Shown piece by piece: positions 38,600 to 48,397 of a stretch of DNA of 64,000 bases. Position 1 is the first letter of the stretch. Each line of letters opens with the position of its first letter. The DNA is from Erythrobacter sp. KY5 (GTDB lineage: Bacteria; Pseudomonadota; Alphaproteobacteria; Sphingomonadales; Sphingomonadaceae). A program made the position numbers and the translations under genes. The notes below the pieces were generated by a model, which had not been told where the DNA came from, made no database searches, and was given only the letters and a program-made list of their open reading frames with translations. Where the stretch lies: positions 2,339,001-2,403,000 of the forward strand of contig NZ_CP021912.1 in NCBI RefSeq assembly GCF_003264115.1, read 5' to 3'.

Positions 38600-40048
38600 A
38601 TGACCCCAATCCCCACTATCCTGAAACAACTGCAACAGCACTTTGACGACGCCGTCGCCACCCTTCGCGCCGACGTTATCGCTTTTGGCCAGAACGGCAC
38701 CATCCCTCCGCAGCGAAAGCGCGAAGATGGAAGCTACGCCTATCCTCAGCTGACCTTGCATTATTCAGGTGTGGGCGATCCCCAGGATCGCAGCCGCGCA
38801 TTTGGCCGGCTGGAATTGCCCGGGACATACACCACGACGATCACCCGGCCCGATCTGTTCGGCCCTTACCTTGCCGAACAGCTGGAACTGATTTCAGCGG
38901 AATACGAAATTGACCTGACCGTCAGCCGCTCGCGTCAGGAAATTCCCTTTCCTTATGTGCTAGACGGTGATGCGGGCGCTGCGATGCAGGGCACCCCGCC
39001 CTATGAAATAGCTCAGTATTTTCCATCGACCGACCTCTCGCTGATCGGTGACGAGCTGGCCGACGGGATCGAGTTCGATGACAATGCTGATATGCCGCTA
39101 TCGCTGTTCGATGGTCTGCGCACCGATTATTCGCTCGCCCGTCTCGCCCACTATACCGGCACCAAGGTCGAGGATTTTCAGGATTTCATCCTGTTCACGA
39201 ACTACCATCGCTATGTCGATGAATTCGTGAACTGGGGCGCGCAGCAGATCTGCGACAACGACGATGGCAGCGGCTACGTCGCGCTGAAAGGCGCGGCCGG
39301 TCTCGATATCTCGCAGCGCACCGACAACGCGCAAGGTCAGCTTAACGACACGGCATGGCGCAAGCACCAGATGCCAGCCTATCACCTCATTCGCGAGGAC
39401 GGCAAAGGGATCACGCTGGTCAATATCGGCGTCGGCCCCTCCAACGCGAAGACGATTTGCGACCACCTCGCCGTGCTTCGCCCGCACGCATGGATGATGA
39501 TTGGCCACTGCGGCGGTGTTCGCTCCAGTCAGAAGATCGGCGATTTCGTACTGGCTCACGCATATCTGCGCGACGATCACGTGCTCGACAACGTGCTGCC
39601 GCCTGAAATTCCGATCCCGCCGATTGCCGAAGTCCAGCTGGCGCTCGCAGGGGCGGCAGAAGCGGTTTCGGGCGTTCAGGGCGCCAACATCAAGGAGCGT
39701 ATGCGCACAGGGACGGTCGTCACCACCGACGATCGCAACTGGGAATTGCACTACGCATCGAGCGCCAAGCGCTTCTCGCAAAGCCGCGCTATCGCGGTCG
39801 AAATGGAAAGCGCGACGATTGCAGCGCAGGGTTACCGCTTCCGCGTCCCTTACGGCACGCTTCTGTGCGTGTCGGACAAGCCGCTGCATGGCGAGATCAA
39901 GCTGCCGGGACAGGCGAACAAGTTCTACGAGGAAGCTATTGCCGCGCACCTGCAGATCGGCCTTGAAGCGGCGGCACGGCTCCGCGACGAGGGCGACCGC
40001 CTGCACAGTCGCAAGCTGCGCGCGTTCAACGAACCGCCCTTCCGGTAA
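38600..40048 (+). CDS. amn: AMP nucleosidase
   Basis: Amn cleaves AMP to adenine and ribose-5-phosphate and helps control adenylate levels. The 482-aa length is the family standard. The N-terminal regulatory domain carries VSRSRQEIPFPYVLDG and the catalytic nucleoside-phosphorylase fold contains LVNIGVGPSNAKTICDHLAVLRPHAWMMIGHCGGVR and AIAVEMESATIAAQGYRFRVPYGTLLCVSDKPLHGE. ACGAGGACATTTG precedes ATG. It lies just after the rplI terminator as a separate unit. Confidence 0.96.
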   Translation: MTPIPTILKQLQQHFDDAVATLRADVIAFGQNGTIPPQRKREDGSYAYPQLTLHYSGVGDPQDRSRAFGRLELPGTYTTTITRPDLFGPYLAEQLELISAEYEIDLTVSRSRQEIPFPYVLDGDAGAAMQGTPPYEIAQYFPSTDLSLIGDELADGIEFDDNADMPLSLFDGLRTDYSLARLAHYTGTKVEDFQDFILFTNYHRYVDEFVNWGAQQICDNDDGSGYVALKGAAGLDISQRTDNAQGQLNDTAWRKHQMPAYHLIREDGKGITLVNIGVGPSNAKTICDHLAVLRPHAWMMIGHCGGVRSSQKIGDFVLAHAYLRDDHVLDNVLPPEIPIPPIAEVQLALAGAAEAVSGVQGANIKERMRTGTVVTTDDRNWELHYASSAKRFSQSRAIAVEMESATIAAQGYRFRVPYGTLLCVSDKPLHGEIKLPGQANKFYEEAIAAHLQIGLEAAARLRDEGDRLHSRKLRAFNEPPFR

Positions 40049-40132
40049 AGCCCCTAAGGGTCATTCCGCTGCGGTCATATACGTGGTGAACCGGGGAAGA
40101 TGCGCTAACCAAAATTGGCGATATCCCCGGCC

Positions 40133-40471
40133 ATGCCTGTTCATTCTTCGCATGGAAACGGTCGGTTCGAGCAAGCCCTAATTGCGGTCCTTGTGATCGC
40201 GCTCTGTGTGACAGCGCTGGCCTTTGTCGCCCTGCCGCGTAGTGGCGATCCCGTTGCTCTGGTGCCATTGAATGCCGAGGCCGCTCGCAGGCTTCCGCAA
40301 TTGATCAAGGCACCCGAGACGCTGCTGCTCGCACATGGCACACTCGAAGGCTCCTTGATCGTTCAGGGGGGGACACCCGGCTTCTTGGAGGTCCTGAGAA
40401 GCCACGGCGTCCTCGCCATCAATGCGACCGCACCGGGCTGCGGTCCTGCGAAAGCGGGAGTGACCCCATGA
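40133..40471 (+). CDS. small single-span membrane protein coupled to a chemoreceptor
   Basis: The 112-aa protein from ATG 40133 has one TM helix ([23 protein letters not shown], about 12-34) and a short periplasmic or cytoplasmic tail without known motifs. A TTG start at 40115 is possible. I recognise no family. Its stop overlaps the chemoreceptor ATG (ATGA at 40468), so the two are translationally coupled and the product may be an accessory to that receptor, though this is inference. Confidence 0.7.
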   Translation: MPVHSSHGNGRFEQALIAVLVIALCVTALAFVALPRSGDPVALVPLNAEAARRLPQLIKAPETLLLAHGTLEGSLIVQGGTPGFLEVLRSHGVLAINATAPGCGPAKAGVTP

Positions 40472-42141
40472 ACGCGCTTCCGGAGATGAGCGCGCTTGCC
40501 ATGCCTGACTTGCCGGCCGCCACGGGCTCGGGTGAACCCGCCAGCGTCTTCGAGCTTCTGGCAAGGGACGCGGTGCAAGGTCGGGTGCCCCCGCCGAAAC
40601 GGTCTCATTCACCCGGCGAGGAAACCGCGTCCGAAATCATCGAGGGACTACGCCGCAAAGGCGTATTGCTGATAGCAATTGCCAGCGCAGGTGTGCTCAT
40701 GGCTCTTGCGCTAATGGCGGTTGTGCACGGCGAACATGCCCGCAACGCAGCCATCGCCAGCGCCTTGGTGGCCCTGATACCGATATGGGCGACGGTCAAG
40801 GCACGCACGGATGAAACGGTGCGCGTGCTGATGGGGCTGGTTGCCGCTTTGCAGCCCGCATTGCTCGTCTACGCCACGCAGAACAGCATATGGCAGCTCG
40901 ACACGCATCTCTTCGTCTTGCTCGCACTGGGACTGCTAGTACCCCTGTGCGATACGCGCGCGGTGCTGGCGGCGAGCGCTTTGGGCGCTTTTCACCATCT
41001 GACGCTCGCTTTTGTGAGCCCTCAAACAGCGTTCGCAGGCGCTGGTGGTGTTCTCGCAATTGCCCTTCACATTGCGGGCTTTATCCTGACAGCAGGCCTT
41101 TTGGGCTGGGTCACGTCACGCCTCACAATGACGATTGAACGGATCGCCAGTCTTGAGTTGGAGGCAAAAGATCACACCGCGCAAGTGGATGGGTTGCGAA
41201 GCAAATTGTCCGCTGCGCACGACCGACTGGAGGAGGAGCGCAAGGCGAATACTCACAAATACGAGCAGCTTGGCGCCTCGCACCGCCGGACAAATCAGCG
41301 GATCGCGACTGATTTCGAACAATCCATCAGCGCCGTCACCCATTCGGTAGCAGGCACCGTGACCATGCTGGAGAGCAGCGCGCGTCACTTGAAAACCATT
41401 GCCCAGGAAGCTGGCGAGGAAGCGACGAACGTGGCGAGTTGCGCCGAAGGGGCGAGCCGCGCTGCCAATGTCGTTGCAGCAGGCCTTGCAGAGCTGTCTA
41501 TGGCCATCAGCGAAATCTCGGCTCTTGTTCGCAAGCAAAGCGACCTTTCAATCGAGGCCAACAATCGTTCGGAAAGCGGAGGTCAGGCGATCGGTTCGCT
41601 TGCGGACCAGTCTCGCACAATCGGGGAGGCGACCCGCGCAATCGTGCGCATTGCTGAGCGTACCGACCTGCTCTCTCTGAATGCAGCGATTGAAGCTGCC
41701 TCGGCAGGCCAATCGGGCCGCGGGTTCAGCATCGTTGCGCAGGAGGTGAAAGCCCTCGCCTCGCAGGCGAGCGAAGCCGCGACACAGATCGACTCATTCC
41801 TTCAGGGCGTGCGCGATGGCACACTGAGCGCCGAACGCAGTTTCGCAGGAATTGACGCAGCCGTCTCCGAACTCGGAAAGACCGCCACCGCCATCCTTCA
41901 CGGCGTCGACAACCAGACCCAATCGGCCGATACGATCGAACAATTCGCAAGGCGCGCCGCTGGCGAGGCAGACCAGATGGTAGAGAGAACCAGAACGCTC
42001 GCAAAACGAGCCAGCGCTGCAAGCGAGCTATCCGACCAGTTGGAGCGCGCCGCCGCAGGATTGGCCCAGACGGTGAGGGAGCTGGAGCACTCGACCAGCA
42101 CCTTCACCGAAGGGCTCGGGGTCGGCCCGCCCTCGGCCTAG
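40468..42141 (+). CDS. methyl-accepting chemotaxis protein with multi-TM sensor
   Basis: The 557-aa protein has about six N-terminal TM helices between 60 and 220 (e.g. [37 protein letters not shown]). A large periplasmic ligand domain is not present. Then come a coiled coil and the MCP signalling domain, with the conserved tip [31 protein letters not shown] near residues 390-425. It senses an unknown signal, perhaps within the membrane. No che genes are in the window, so the cognate kinase lies elsewhere. It is translated from the same mRNA as the small TM protein. Its stop overlaps the convergent YbjN-like gene by 4 bp. Confidence 0.9.
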   Translation: MNALPEMSALAMPDLPAATGSGEPASVFELLARDAVQGRVPPPKRSHSPGEETASEIIEGLRRKGVLLIAIASAGVLMALALMAVVHGEHARNAAIASALVALIPIWATVKARTDETVRVLMGLVAALQPALLVYATQNSIWQLDTHLFVLLALGLLVPLCDTRAVLAASALGAFHHLTLAFVSPQTAFAGAGGVLAIALHIAGFILTAGLLGWVTSRLTMTIERIASLELEAKDHTAQVDGLRSKLSAAHDRLEEERKANTHKYEQLGASHRRTNQRIATDFEQSISAVTHSVAGTVTMLESSARHLKTIAQEAGEEATNVASCAEGASRAANVVAAGLAELSMAISEISALVRKQSDLSIEANNRSESGGQAIGSLADQSRTIGEATRAIVRIAERTDLLSLNAAIEAASAGQSGRGFSIVAQEVKALASQASEAATQIDSFLQGVRDGTLSAERSFAGIDAAVSELGKTATAILHGVDNQTQSADTIEQFARRAAGEADQMVERTRTLAKRASAASELSDQLERAAAGLAQTVRELEHSTSTFTEGLGVGPPSA

Positions 42142-42704
42142 CCGTTTTCGAGAGCGATCAGCTCGCGGCTCAGCGTGGTGATATTCTGACCGAACACGAC
42201 CATCTGAGCGAGCAGATTGCGATAAGTTATCCCGTTGGCGGCGTTGATATATGCCTGCAGCGCAACCATGCCTTGTGGATCGCGCATGACCTTGGCCGTG
42301 GGCTGCCGGTCGTTGAAGGCATTGATGAACGCATCGAGCCGCGCAGCGCTGTTCACATTGACGTCGTTGAACAGGGCGATGACCACCAGACCCACGCAGC
42401 CATTCTGGTCTTCACACGACCGGGGCACGAGAACGAAGTTGATCCCGCCCTCGGCGCTCGCCCGATAGGTCAAAACCCCTTCCGAAGACTGCTCAACCGT
42501 CCACGTTGCACGCAGATCCTGAAGAAGCATCCCCATCAGCTGGTCGTCGAAACGACCAACCCAGTCGGGCCGCGCCGATTGCGCCTGCTGCTGGGCGGGT
42601 GCCTGCTGCTGGGCCGGTGCCTGCTGCGCCGCTGCCGGCGTTGAAACAGCGCCGCCAAGCGCCAGCGCGGCAATCGAAGTCGAGATAAGCGAGCGAATAA
42701 TCAT
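42138..42704 (-). CDS. secreted YbjN-domain-like protein
   Basis: The 188-aa protein has a signal peptide ([26 protein letters not shown]) followed by a Gln/Ala/Pro linker ([13 protein letters not shown]). A domain resembling YbjN-type sequences follows: [27 protein letters not shown] and [19 protein letters not shown]. YbjN domains have been linked to type III chaperone-like folds, but the role here is unknown. A start upstream at 42881 would run through non-signal sequence. Confidence in the domain name is moderate. Confidence 0.75.
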   Translation of the reverse strand: MIIRSLISTSIAALALGGAVSTPAAAQQAPAQQQAPAQQQAQSARPDWVGRFDDQLMGMLLQDLRATWTVEQSSEGVLTYRASAEGGINFVLVPRSCEDQNGCVGLVVIALFNDVNVNSAARLDAFINAFNDRQPTAKVMRDPQGMVALQAYINAANGITYRNLLAQMVVFGQNITTLSRELIALENG

Positions 42705-42774
42705 GTCGGCTGGATAGCCAGTTTGCGCTTCTGCGCAAAGGGCCACCGTCCACTTCTTCGGGAGCTGTCGCGAA

Positions 42775-43680
42775 TTAGCCCCTGCCCTTGGTCTTGGTCG
42801 CGCCGACCTTGGCATTGGTCTGGATAAAGTCGATGATCTGCCCGGCCACATCCTTGCCTGTGGCGGTCTCGATGCCTTCAAGACCCGGAGACGAGTTCAC
42901 CTCCATGATAACGGGCCCGTGGTTCGAACGCAGCATGTCGACACCGCACACATGCAGCCCCATGTGCTTTGCTGCCCGAACGGCGGTCGAGCGTTCCTCG
43001 GGCGTGATTTTGATGACCTCAGCGCTTCCGCCGCGGTGAAGGTTGGAGCGGAAATCGTCTGCCGCGCCGGTTCGCTTCATCGCTGCGACGACCTTGCCGC
43101 CGACAACCAGCGCGCGAATGTCGGTGCCGCCCGCTTCCTTGATGAATTCCTGCACCAGAATGTTGACGTTCGCACCGCGAAACGCCTCGATCACCGACTT
43201 TGCGCTCGACATGGTTTCCGCAAGCACGACGCCGATGCCTTGCGTACCTTCGAGCAGCTTGATGACAACCGGCGGACCTTTGACCGCCTTGATGATTTCT
43301 TCTGCCGCCTTTGGATCGTTGGCATAGGCGGTGAGAGGCAGACCGAGACCGTATTTGGCGAGGATCTGCATGGAGCGCAGCTTGTCGCGGCTGCGTCCGA
43401 TCGCAACGCTTTCGTTGAGCGGCCACACCCCGGCCATCTCGAACTGCCGCAACACCGCCAGACCATAATTGGTGATCGATGCCCCGATGCGCGGGATCAC
43501 TGCGTCATAGCCTGCCAGCGTCTCACCATTATAGGTCAGCGTGGGCCGATGGCTGGCAATGTTCACGGTGCAGCGCGTGGTGTTTAGGATATCGAGTTCG
43601 TGACCCCGTTGCTCTGCTGCCTCTTTCAGACGTTTGTGCGAATAGAGATTCGGATTGCGAGCCAGCATGGCAATTTTCAT
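42775..43680 (-). CDS. rimK: RimK-family alpha-L-glutamate ligase (ATP-grasp)
   Basis: The 301-aa protein is Rim[53 protein letters not shown], the ATP-grasp segments [17 protein letters not shown] and [15 protein letters not shown]. coli RimK adds glutamates to the S6 C-terminus; related enzymes polymerise glutamate or make other peptide conjugates. The upstream gene encodes a retropepsin-like protein, the partner often found with RimK. S6 is encoded 5.2 kb upstream in this window. Confidence 0.93.
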   Translation of the reverse strand: MKIAMLARNPNLYSHKRLKEAAEQRGHELDILNTTRCTVNIASHRPTLTYNGETLAGYDAVIPRIGASITNYGLAVLRQFEMAGVWPLNESVAIGRSRDKLRSMQILAKYGLGLPLTAYANDPKAAEEIIKAVKGPPVVIKLLEGTQGIGVVLAETMSSAKSVIEAFRGANVNILVQEFIKEAGGTDIRALVVGGKVVAAMKRTGAADDFRSNLHRGGSAEVIKITPEERSTAVRAAKHMGLHVCGVDMLRSNHGPVIMEVNSSPGLEGIETATGKDVAGQIIDFIQTNAKVGATKTKGRG

Positions 43681-43714
43681 AAAGGGGGTGTTCCTTGGAA
43701 AGGCGTGGGCGTGT

Positions 43715-44164
43715 CTAATTATCAGGGCGAGTGGGCGATTGCAGCCACGAATGTCCGCTATCGACTACAAAGCGTCGTCGCAGGGCCGTCCGCCCGATCA
43801 GCATCGGAAACTTCATGTCCGAACGGTCGGCAAGACTGAATTCAGCGCGAAATTCGACTTCACCGATGCGCAACGGAGTCTTGATTACGAACCTGTACTG
43901 CGTTTCGCCATTCGAGCTTGTTATGCCCCTCCTGTCAACCTGAACCGCCACGCCCTCGTGAGCGATATCGTCCCAGTCTACGGCAAAGCGCACGAAGGGT
44001 TTACCGTCGCGCTCGAACTGCTCGATCACTCGGGCATGGAGCGACGACGTGCGCGCGCCTGTGTCGATCTTCGCCGGAATTCCGGTGAGGCCGATATCAG
44101 GCAGGTCGACCAGCTCTCGCCAACCTACCGCAGGCAGCAATTTGCGAGGCGTTTTTCCGGTCAC
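43715..44164 (-). CDS. RimB-like retropepsin/ATP-dependent zinc protease family protein
   Basis: The 149-aa protein has the aspartic-protease-like motif IDTGARTSS (D34TGA) near the N-terminus and the strand [15 protein letters not shown] of the retropepsin-like fold. Such proteins (DUF785, annotated as ATP-dependent zinc protease or RimB) are usually beside rimK. In Pseudomonas they modulate S6 glutamylation. Its start overlaps the stop of the beta-propeller gene (ATGA) and it is 34 bp before rimK, so the three are an operon. Confidence 0.88.
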   Translation of the reverse strand: MTGKTPRKLLPAVGWRELVDLPDIGLTGIPAKIDTGARTSSLHARVIEQFERDGKPFVRFAVDWDDIAHEGVAVQVDRRGITSSNGETQYRFVIKTPLRIGEVEFRAEFSLADRSDMKFPMLIGRTALRRRFVVDSGHSWLQSPTRPDN

Positions 44165-45174
44165 GGCAGGATCGCGAGCCCGTCCCCGCCCTCGCCGCCG
44201 GGCAGCCGGCGCAAGACTTCGCCGGTCGCGTAATCGACCTCGGCAACGGTATTGCTTGCCGTTTCAGCGACGTACACCCGCTCGCCATCTTCGGACCACA
44301 GGATTGTCACCTGAAAGCGTTGCTGCGCGTTCGCAGCGTCATCAACGGATATCTGCCGTGTGACCTGCGCTGTATCGAGGTCGATCACCGACAGACCGCT
44401 ATCCATCAGGTCCGATGTGACCGCTACATCGCCCTGAGGCCGTATCGCGAGCCGAAGCGGAAACGCCCCCGTTGCGATCGTGCTGCGGACCTCCATACTC
44501 TCCGGATCGAGAGCAAAGGCTTCGTTCGACCCACGCGCCGAAACCCACAGCGTTTCGCCGTCGGGGGTCAAGGCGATCCCTTCCGGTTCCTCACCCACTG
44601 TCACCGAAAGCGGGGCGCGGCGGGTCAGCAGGTCCACCCGCGTGACTGTGCGCGATCCCAGATCGGTCGTCCACGCGGTGCGCGCATCGGGAGCGACGAC
44701 AAGCATGTGACTGCCCTGCTTGCCAGTCGCATATTCGAACAAGTCGGGCATCTGGCTGAGCGGGCTGCGGATCCAGAAGATCGACTGACGCCCTTCGGCG
44801 GTCGAGTAGATGTGGCCGTTCTCATGCCAGACGATGCCATGCGGGCGCGCGTTCTCGCCAAGCTCAATGCTGTGCGTGCGCTCAAGCGTGTCCGTGTCGA
44901 AAATGTCGATCGTCGTTCCGCCATAGCAGGCGAGAGCGACATGCCGACCATCGGGTGAGGTCGCTAGCTCGTGCGGGTTGGTGCAGCTGTCGTTGCGCAG
45001 GACTTCCTCACCGCTGGCAAGATCGACCTTGGTGATCGTGTTGCCGCGCTTTTGCGCCACAAACAAGGTGCCGGTGACATCGGATGCGACCGGTGCGCTC
45101 GCCTCCGGCTCCTGCGCCCAAGCACAGGAGGCCAGAAGCGGCGCTATTGCTGCGAAAGCGGCTGCGTATTTCAC
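44161..45174 (-). CDS. secreted YncE-like beta-propeller protein
   Basis: The 337-aa product starts with GTG overlapping the TGA of the M2 peptidase gene as GTGA. It has a signal peptide (KYAAAFAAIAPLLASCAWA) and five or more WD/NHL-like repeats in the pattern YncE uses (TLFVAQKRGNTITKVDLASGEEV, HVALACYGGTTIDIFD, GIALTPDGETLWVSARGSNEAFAL, RVYVAETASNTVAEVDYATG). A lipobox-like LLASC is present near residue 18, so it may be a lipoprotein. Its ligand is unknown; PQQ-type propellers are similar. It is coupled to a protease and the rim genes. Confidence 0.85.
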   Translation of the reverse strand: MKYAAAFAAIAPLLASCAWAQEPEASAPVASDVTGTLFVAQKRGNTITKVDLASGEEVLRNDSCTNPHELATSPDGRHVALACYGGTTIDIFDTDTLERTHSIELGENARPHGIVWHENGHIYSTAEGRQSIFWIRSPLSQMPDLFEYATGKQGSHMLVVAPDARTAWTTDLGSRTVTRVDLLTRRAPLSVTVGEEPEGIALTPDGETLWVSARGSNEAFALDPESMEVRSTIATGAFPLRLAIRPQGDVAVTSDLMDSGLSVIDLDTAQVTRQISVDDAANAQQRFQVTILWSEDGERVYVAETASNTVAEVDYATGEVLRRLPGGEGGDGLAILP

Positions 45175-47045
45175 CAGCCTTCTTCCTGCCCCTCGTTCTG
45201 CTCTTCGAGCCACGCCATGAGCGGTGCGAAGTACTCGACCATGGCCGTGCCGTTCATCTGACGCTCTCCGGTGAACGCTTCGAGCGCGTCGGGCCACGGA
45301 ACGCTTGCGCCGAGTTCGAGCATGGCGTTGAGGTTCTGACCCACTTCTTCATTGCCGTAGAACGAGCAGCGGTGAAGCGGCCCTTCCCAACCGGCCTGAT
45401 CGCAGGCTGCCTTGAAGAACTGGAACTGAAGCAGGCGCGCAAGGAAGTAGCGCGTGTAGCTGACATTGCCCGGAACGTGGTACTTCGCGCCCGGATCGAA
45501 ACCGTCGGCAGGACGCTCAACCGGCGGGGTGATGCCCTGATATTCGAGGCGGATATCGGTCCACGCTTTGTTGTAGTCCTCAGGTGCAACGCTGCCGTCG
45601 AACAGGCTCCAGCGATAACGGTCGATCAGAAGACCGAAGGGCAGGAACGCGACCTTGTCCATCGCCTGTCGCAGCAACAGGCCGATATCCTTGTCGGCGC
45701 TCGGCACCTGATCGGCATCGAGCATGTCGATCTGAACCAGATATTCGGGCGTGATCGAAAGCGCGATCATGTCGCCAATCGCCTCGTGGAAACCGTCATT
45801 CGCGCCGGTCAGGTACAGGAAGTCCTTCTCGTTATAGGCGCGCTGATAGTAGTTGTGGCCAAGCTCGTGGTGGATCGTGATGAAGTCGTCCGCGTTCTGC
45901 TTGATGCACATCTTGATCCGCAGATCATCGACATTGTCGAGGTTCCACGCAGAAGCATGGCAAACGACTTCGCGGTCGGCAGGCTTGGTGAACTGGCTGC
46001 GCTCCCAGAATGTCTGGGGCAGCGGTTCGAAACCCAATGAGGAGAAGAACTGCTCACCCACGCGGGTCATCTCAACCGCATCGAGGTCTTTTTCGACGAT
46101 CAGGTCGGTGAGGTCATATCCGATATCTCCAGCACCCTCCGGCGCTACAAGCGGATAGATATTGCCCCATTCCTGCGCCCACATATTGCCGAGCAGGTCT
46201 GCGCGGATCGGGCCGGTCGCGGGCTGAACGTCATCGCCGTAATGCTCGTTCAACTTGCGGCGGACATAGGTGTGAAGCGCGACGTAAAGCGGCTTCACTT
46301 CCTGCCACATACGCTCTGTCTCGGCGGCGAATTCCTCGGGGCTCATGTCATAGCCCGACCGCCACATCGTGCCCAGGTCGTTAAAGCCGAGCTCCGCAGC
46401 GCCTTCATTGGCGAGGCTCACATATTGCGCGTAATCCTCGCGCATCGGAGCGCCGACATTGTCGTGCCAGCTGGCCCACATTTCGGCGAGTTCCTCTGGC
46501 GAGCGGTCGAGATTGCCCATTTCGGCCTCGATATCAGAACCGCCGATTTCCTCGCCATTCAACGTCCCGCGACCTGCCCCGTAAGCCGCGCGAAGGCGGG
46601 TGGCGATGTCAGAAAGCTCCTCTGCCGCGCCATCGCGCGCCGGGGCCGGAAGACCGATCGAATAGCGCAGCATACCAAGCTTGCGCTCAACTTCGGGATC
46701 GAGTCCTTCGACGGCGGCATATTTCGCCGCTTCGTTCGCGAAACCCACACTCATCGTGGTCAGCTGCGCCCCGTATTGCGATGCGAGCGCGTTGGAATCG
46801 TGGTTGATATACGTGGCGTTCAGCCAAGAGACGTGCGCGTATGGCTGAGAGAACGCGCGCATCTCATCCTCGACGCTGGCGACAAATTGCGCCGCGCCTT
46901 CAGGCGTCAGCGGAAACTGAGTGCCAGCGTCCTGCATTTCGGCGCTGTCCTGATGCGCCTCTGCCATTGCGGGGACCGAAGTAGCGGCCAGCGATACGGC
47001 CAGTGCAGCGGCCGAAGCCTTGAGCGAAAGTTTGGTGAATTTCAT
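45171..47045 (-). CDS. M2-family peptidyl-dipeptidase (ACE-like), secreted
   Basis: The 624-aa zinc metallopeptidase has a signal peptide (MKFTKLSLKASAAALAVSLAATSVPAMA). The zinc motif HHELGH (HExxH) lies near residue 393, with the third ligand Glu in FHEAIGD about 25 residues on. The family fingerprints WYREWNL-type (YVSLANEGAAELGFNDLGTMWRSGYD) and VCHASAWNLDNVDDLRIKMCIKQ are visible. Bacterial M2 enzymes trim C-terminal dipeptides. It heads the operon with propeller, retropepsin and RimK genes. About 78 bp separate it from the next upstream gene. Confidence 0.94.
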   Translation of the reverse strand: MKFTKLSLKASAAALAVSLAATSVPAMAEAHQDSAEMQDAGTQFPLTPEGAAQFVASVEDEMRAFSQPYAHVSWLNATYINHDSNALASQYGAQLTTMSVGFANEAAKYAAVEGLDPEVERKLGMLRYSIGLPAPARDGAAEELSDIATRLRAAYGAGRGTLNGEEIGGSDIEAEMGNLDRSPEELAEMWASWHDNVGAPMREDYAQYVSLANEGAAELGFNDLGTMWRSGYDMSPEEFAAETERMWQEVKPLYVALHTYVRRKLNEHYGDDVQPATGPIRADLLGNMWAQEWGNIYPLVAPEGAGDIGYDLTDLIVEKDLDAVEMTRVGEQFFSSLGFEPLPQTFWERSQFTKPADREVVCHASAWNLDNVDDLRIKMCIKQNADDFITIHHELGHNYYQRAYNEKDFLYLTGANDGFHEAIGDMIALSITPEYLVQIDMLDADQVPSADKDIGLLLRQAMDKVAFLPFGLLIDRYRWSLFDGSVAPEDYNKAWTDIRLEYQGITPPVERPADGFDPGAKYHVPGNVSYTRYFLARLLQFQFFKAACDQAGWEGPLHRCSFYGNEEVGQNLNAMLELGASVPWPDALEAFTGERQMNGTAMVEYFAPLMAWLEEQNEGQEEGW

Positions 47046-47123
47046 GGTGGAGTGACCCTCTTCTCTAGTCTTTTCCAGTCAATGTCCTCAGGCCAGCGTG
47101 ATTGCGCGGCTTTGAGGCGATTA

Positions 47124-47645
47124 TCAAGATGCTCTCGACGAAAGGCGTTCCGCCAGAAGCGCGCCGATTACGGCCAATGTCGCCGCTATAAACGCAAACA
47201 CCTTTACCAGGCGCAACGTCGCGGCAAATCCGGCCAGATCGTCGTCGCCTTGCAATTCCATCAGCTGGATGAACTGCGCAATGGTCTCGCCATAATCGGT
47301 GGCGAGAAACAGCACGCCTGCGACAAGGGCAGTCAGGCCGAAAGCCTTGAGCACGATCTGCGAGCGCGAGCGGTAATAATAGCCCGCCAGCACACAGCCG
47401 ATGCCGTAAATGCCGATGAAGACAAGATCGCCGATCATGGCGATCCGAGCGAGGTCCAGTACGCCTCCCGCGAGCCATTGCTGTTGTATCTCATCGACGC
47501 GCGCCGCACTTCCAGCCGCCTGATGATCGAGGATGCCAAGTGTGACATCGCCCCCTGTGATCCCGCTGCTCAGCCAGATAACGATCCCGAAAGCGACGAG
47601 CCCGCCGATCCACCAGATCAGGAATGCGCGCCTGGAAACGGTCAT
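47124..47645 (-). CDS. membrane protein of unknown function, four TM segments
   Basis: The 173-aa protein has TM segments at about 8-25 (FLIWWIGGLVAFGIVIWL), 65-85 (LARIAMIGDLVFIGIYGIG), 97-115 (VLKAFGLTALVAGVLFLAT) and 146-163 (VKVFAFIAATLAVIGALLA). No family is recognised. Its start overlaps the stop of the alpha/beta hydrolase (ATGA, 47642-47645), so it is co-translated with that gene. Confidence 0.8.
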   Translation of the reverse strand: MTVSRRAFLIWWIGGLVAFGIVIWLSSGITGGDVTLGILDHQAAGSAARVDEIQQQWLAGGVLDLARIAMIGDLVFIGIYGIGCVLAGYYYRSRSQIVLKAFGLTALVAGVLFLATDYGETIAQFIQLMELQGDDDLAGFAATLRLVKVFAFIAATLAVIGALLAERLSSRAS

Positions 47646-48397
47646 GCGGAGAGGAACTCCACCAGAGCCTCGCCAAGCTCGGGCTTGGTCACCGAGTTGA
47701 GATGGTTACCCGGAACCTCGTAATAGGTCGCATTGGGAAGCATCGCGGTCAGCTCTTCTGCAGAGCCGTTGTCACCATCCTCATCCCCGCAGATTACGCC
47801 GGTGGGCATGGTGATGTTCGCGAGGCGAGCGAGGTCGAAATCGTCCATCGCGTCCAGCAGCAGGCGCGCTGCAACCCGGTCGACCCCCTGCGACTTGAGG
47901 AAAGTGCGCGCGGTGTAGGCCGGATCGCCCGGCTTGATCGTGTCAAACTCGTCGATCACCCGTTTGAAGTGAGCCGCGCGCCGCTCCCATTCGGCCAGAC
48001 CCGCCACGCCCATACCGCAGATCGCCAGCTTGCGCGGCTCGAGAATCCCGTGCGCAACCGCATGGATCGCGGTCCTCGCGCCAAGCGAAAAGCCGACAAG
48101 GTCGAACCCGCCCGGCTCCAGCCCCAAATGCTCCACCAGCGCCGCCGCATCGCGCACCAGCACGCCTTTGGGATAACAGGCCGGATCATGCGGCGCATCG
48201 CTGTCGCCGTGAACGCGAAAATCCATCATGATCGCTTCAAACCCGGCATCGGCAAGCCGCGTGTGATGGCCCCACTTGGTCCAGTTCATGAAGGCGCTGG
48301 AGAACAGGCCGTGCAGAAGCACAACCGGAGGCCCCTCACCCGCTCGGTGGATCGCGAGGCGCGTGCCGTCGAAGCTTTCGAAACTGTCCTCAGCCAA
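47642..48397 (-). CDS. alpha/beta hydrolase, TTG start
   Basis: The 251-aa hydrolase has the HGLFSSAF oxyanion region, the nucleophile elbow GFSLGAR, the acid near ICGDEDGDN and the catalytic His in VPGNHLNSV. The in-frame TTG at 48397 is preceded by CAGGAG 10 nt upstream and gives the N-terminus AEDSFESFDG; the frame could be read from TTG 48433. It overlaps the stop of the upstream gene by 8 bp and couples to the downstream membrane gene. Ester or thioester substrate unknown. Confidence 0.85.
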   Translation of the reverse strand: MAEDSFESFDGTRLAIHRAGEGPPVVLLHGLFSSAFMNWTKWGHHTRLADAGFEAIMMDFRVHGDSDAPHDPACYPKGVLVRDAAALVEHLGLEPGGFDLVGFSLGARTAIHAVAHGILEPRKLAICGMGVAGLAEWERRAAHFKRVIDEFDTIKPGDPAYTARTFLKSQGVDRVAARLLLDAMDDFDLARLANITMPTGVICGDEDGDNGSAEELTAMLPNATYYEVPGNHLNSVTKPELGEALVEFLSA

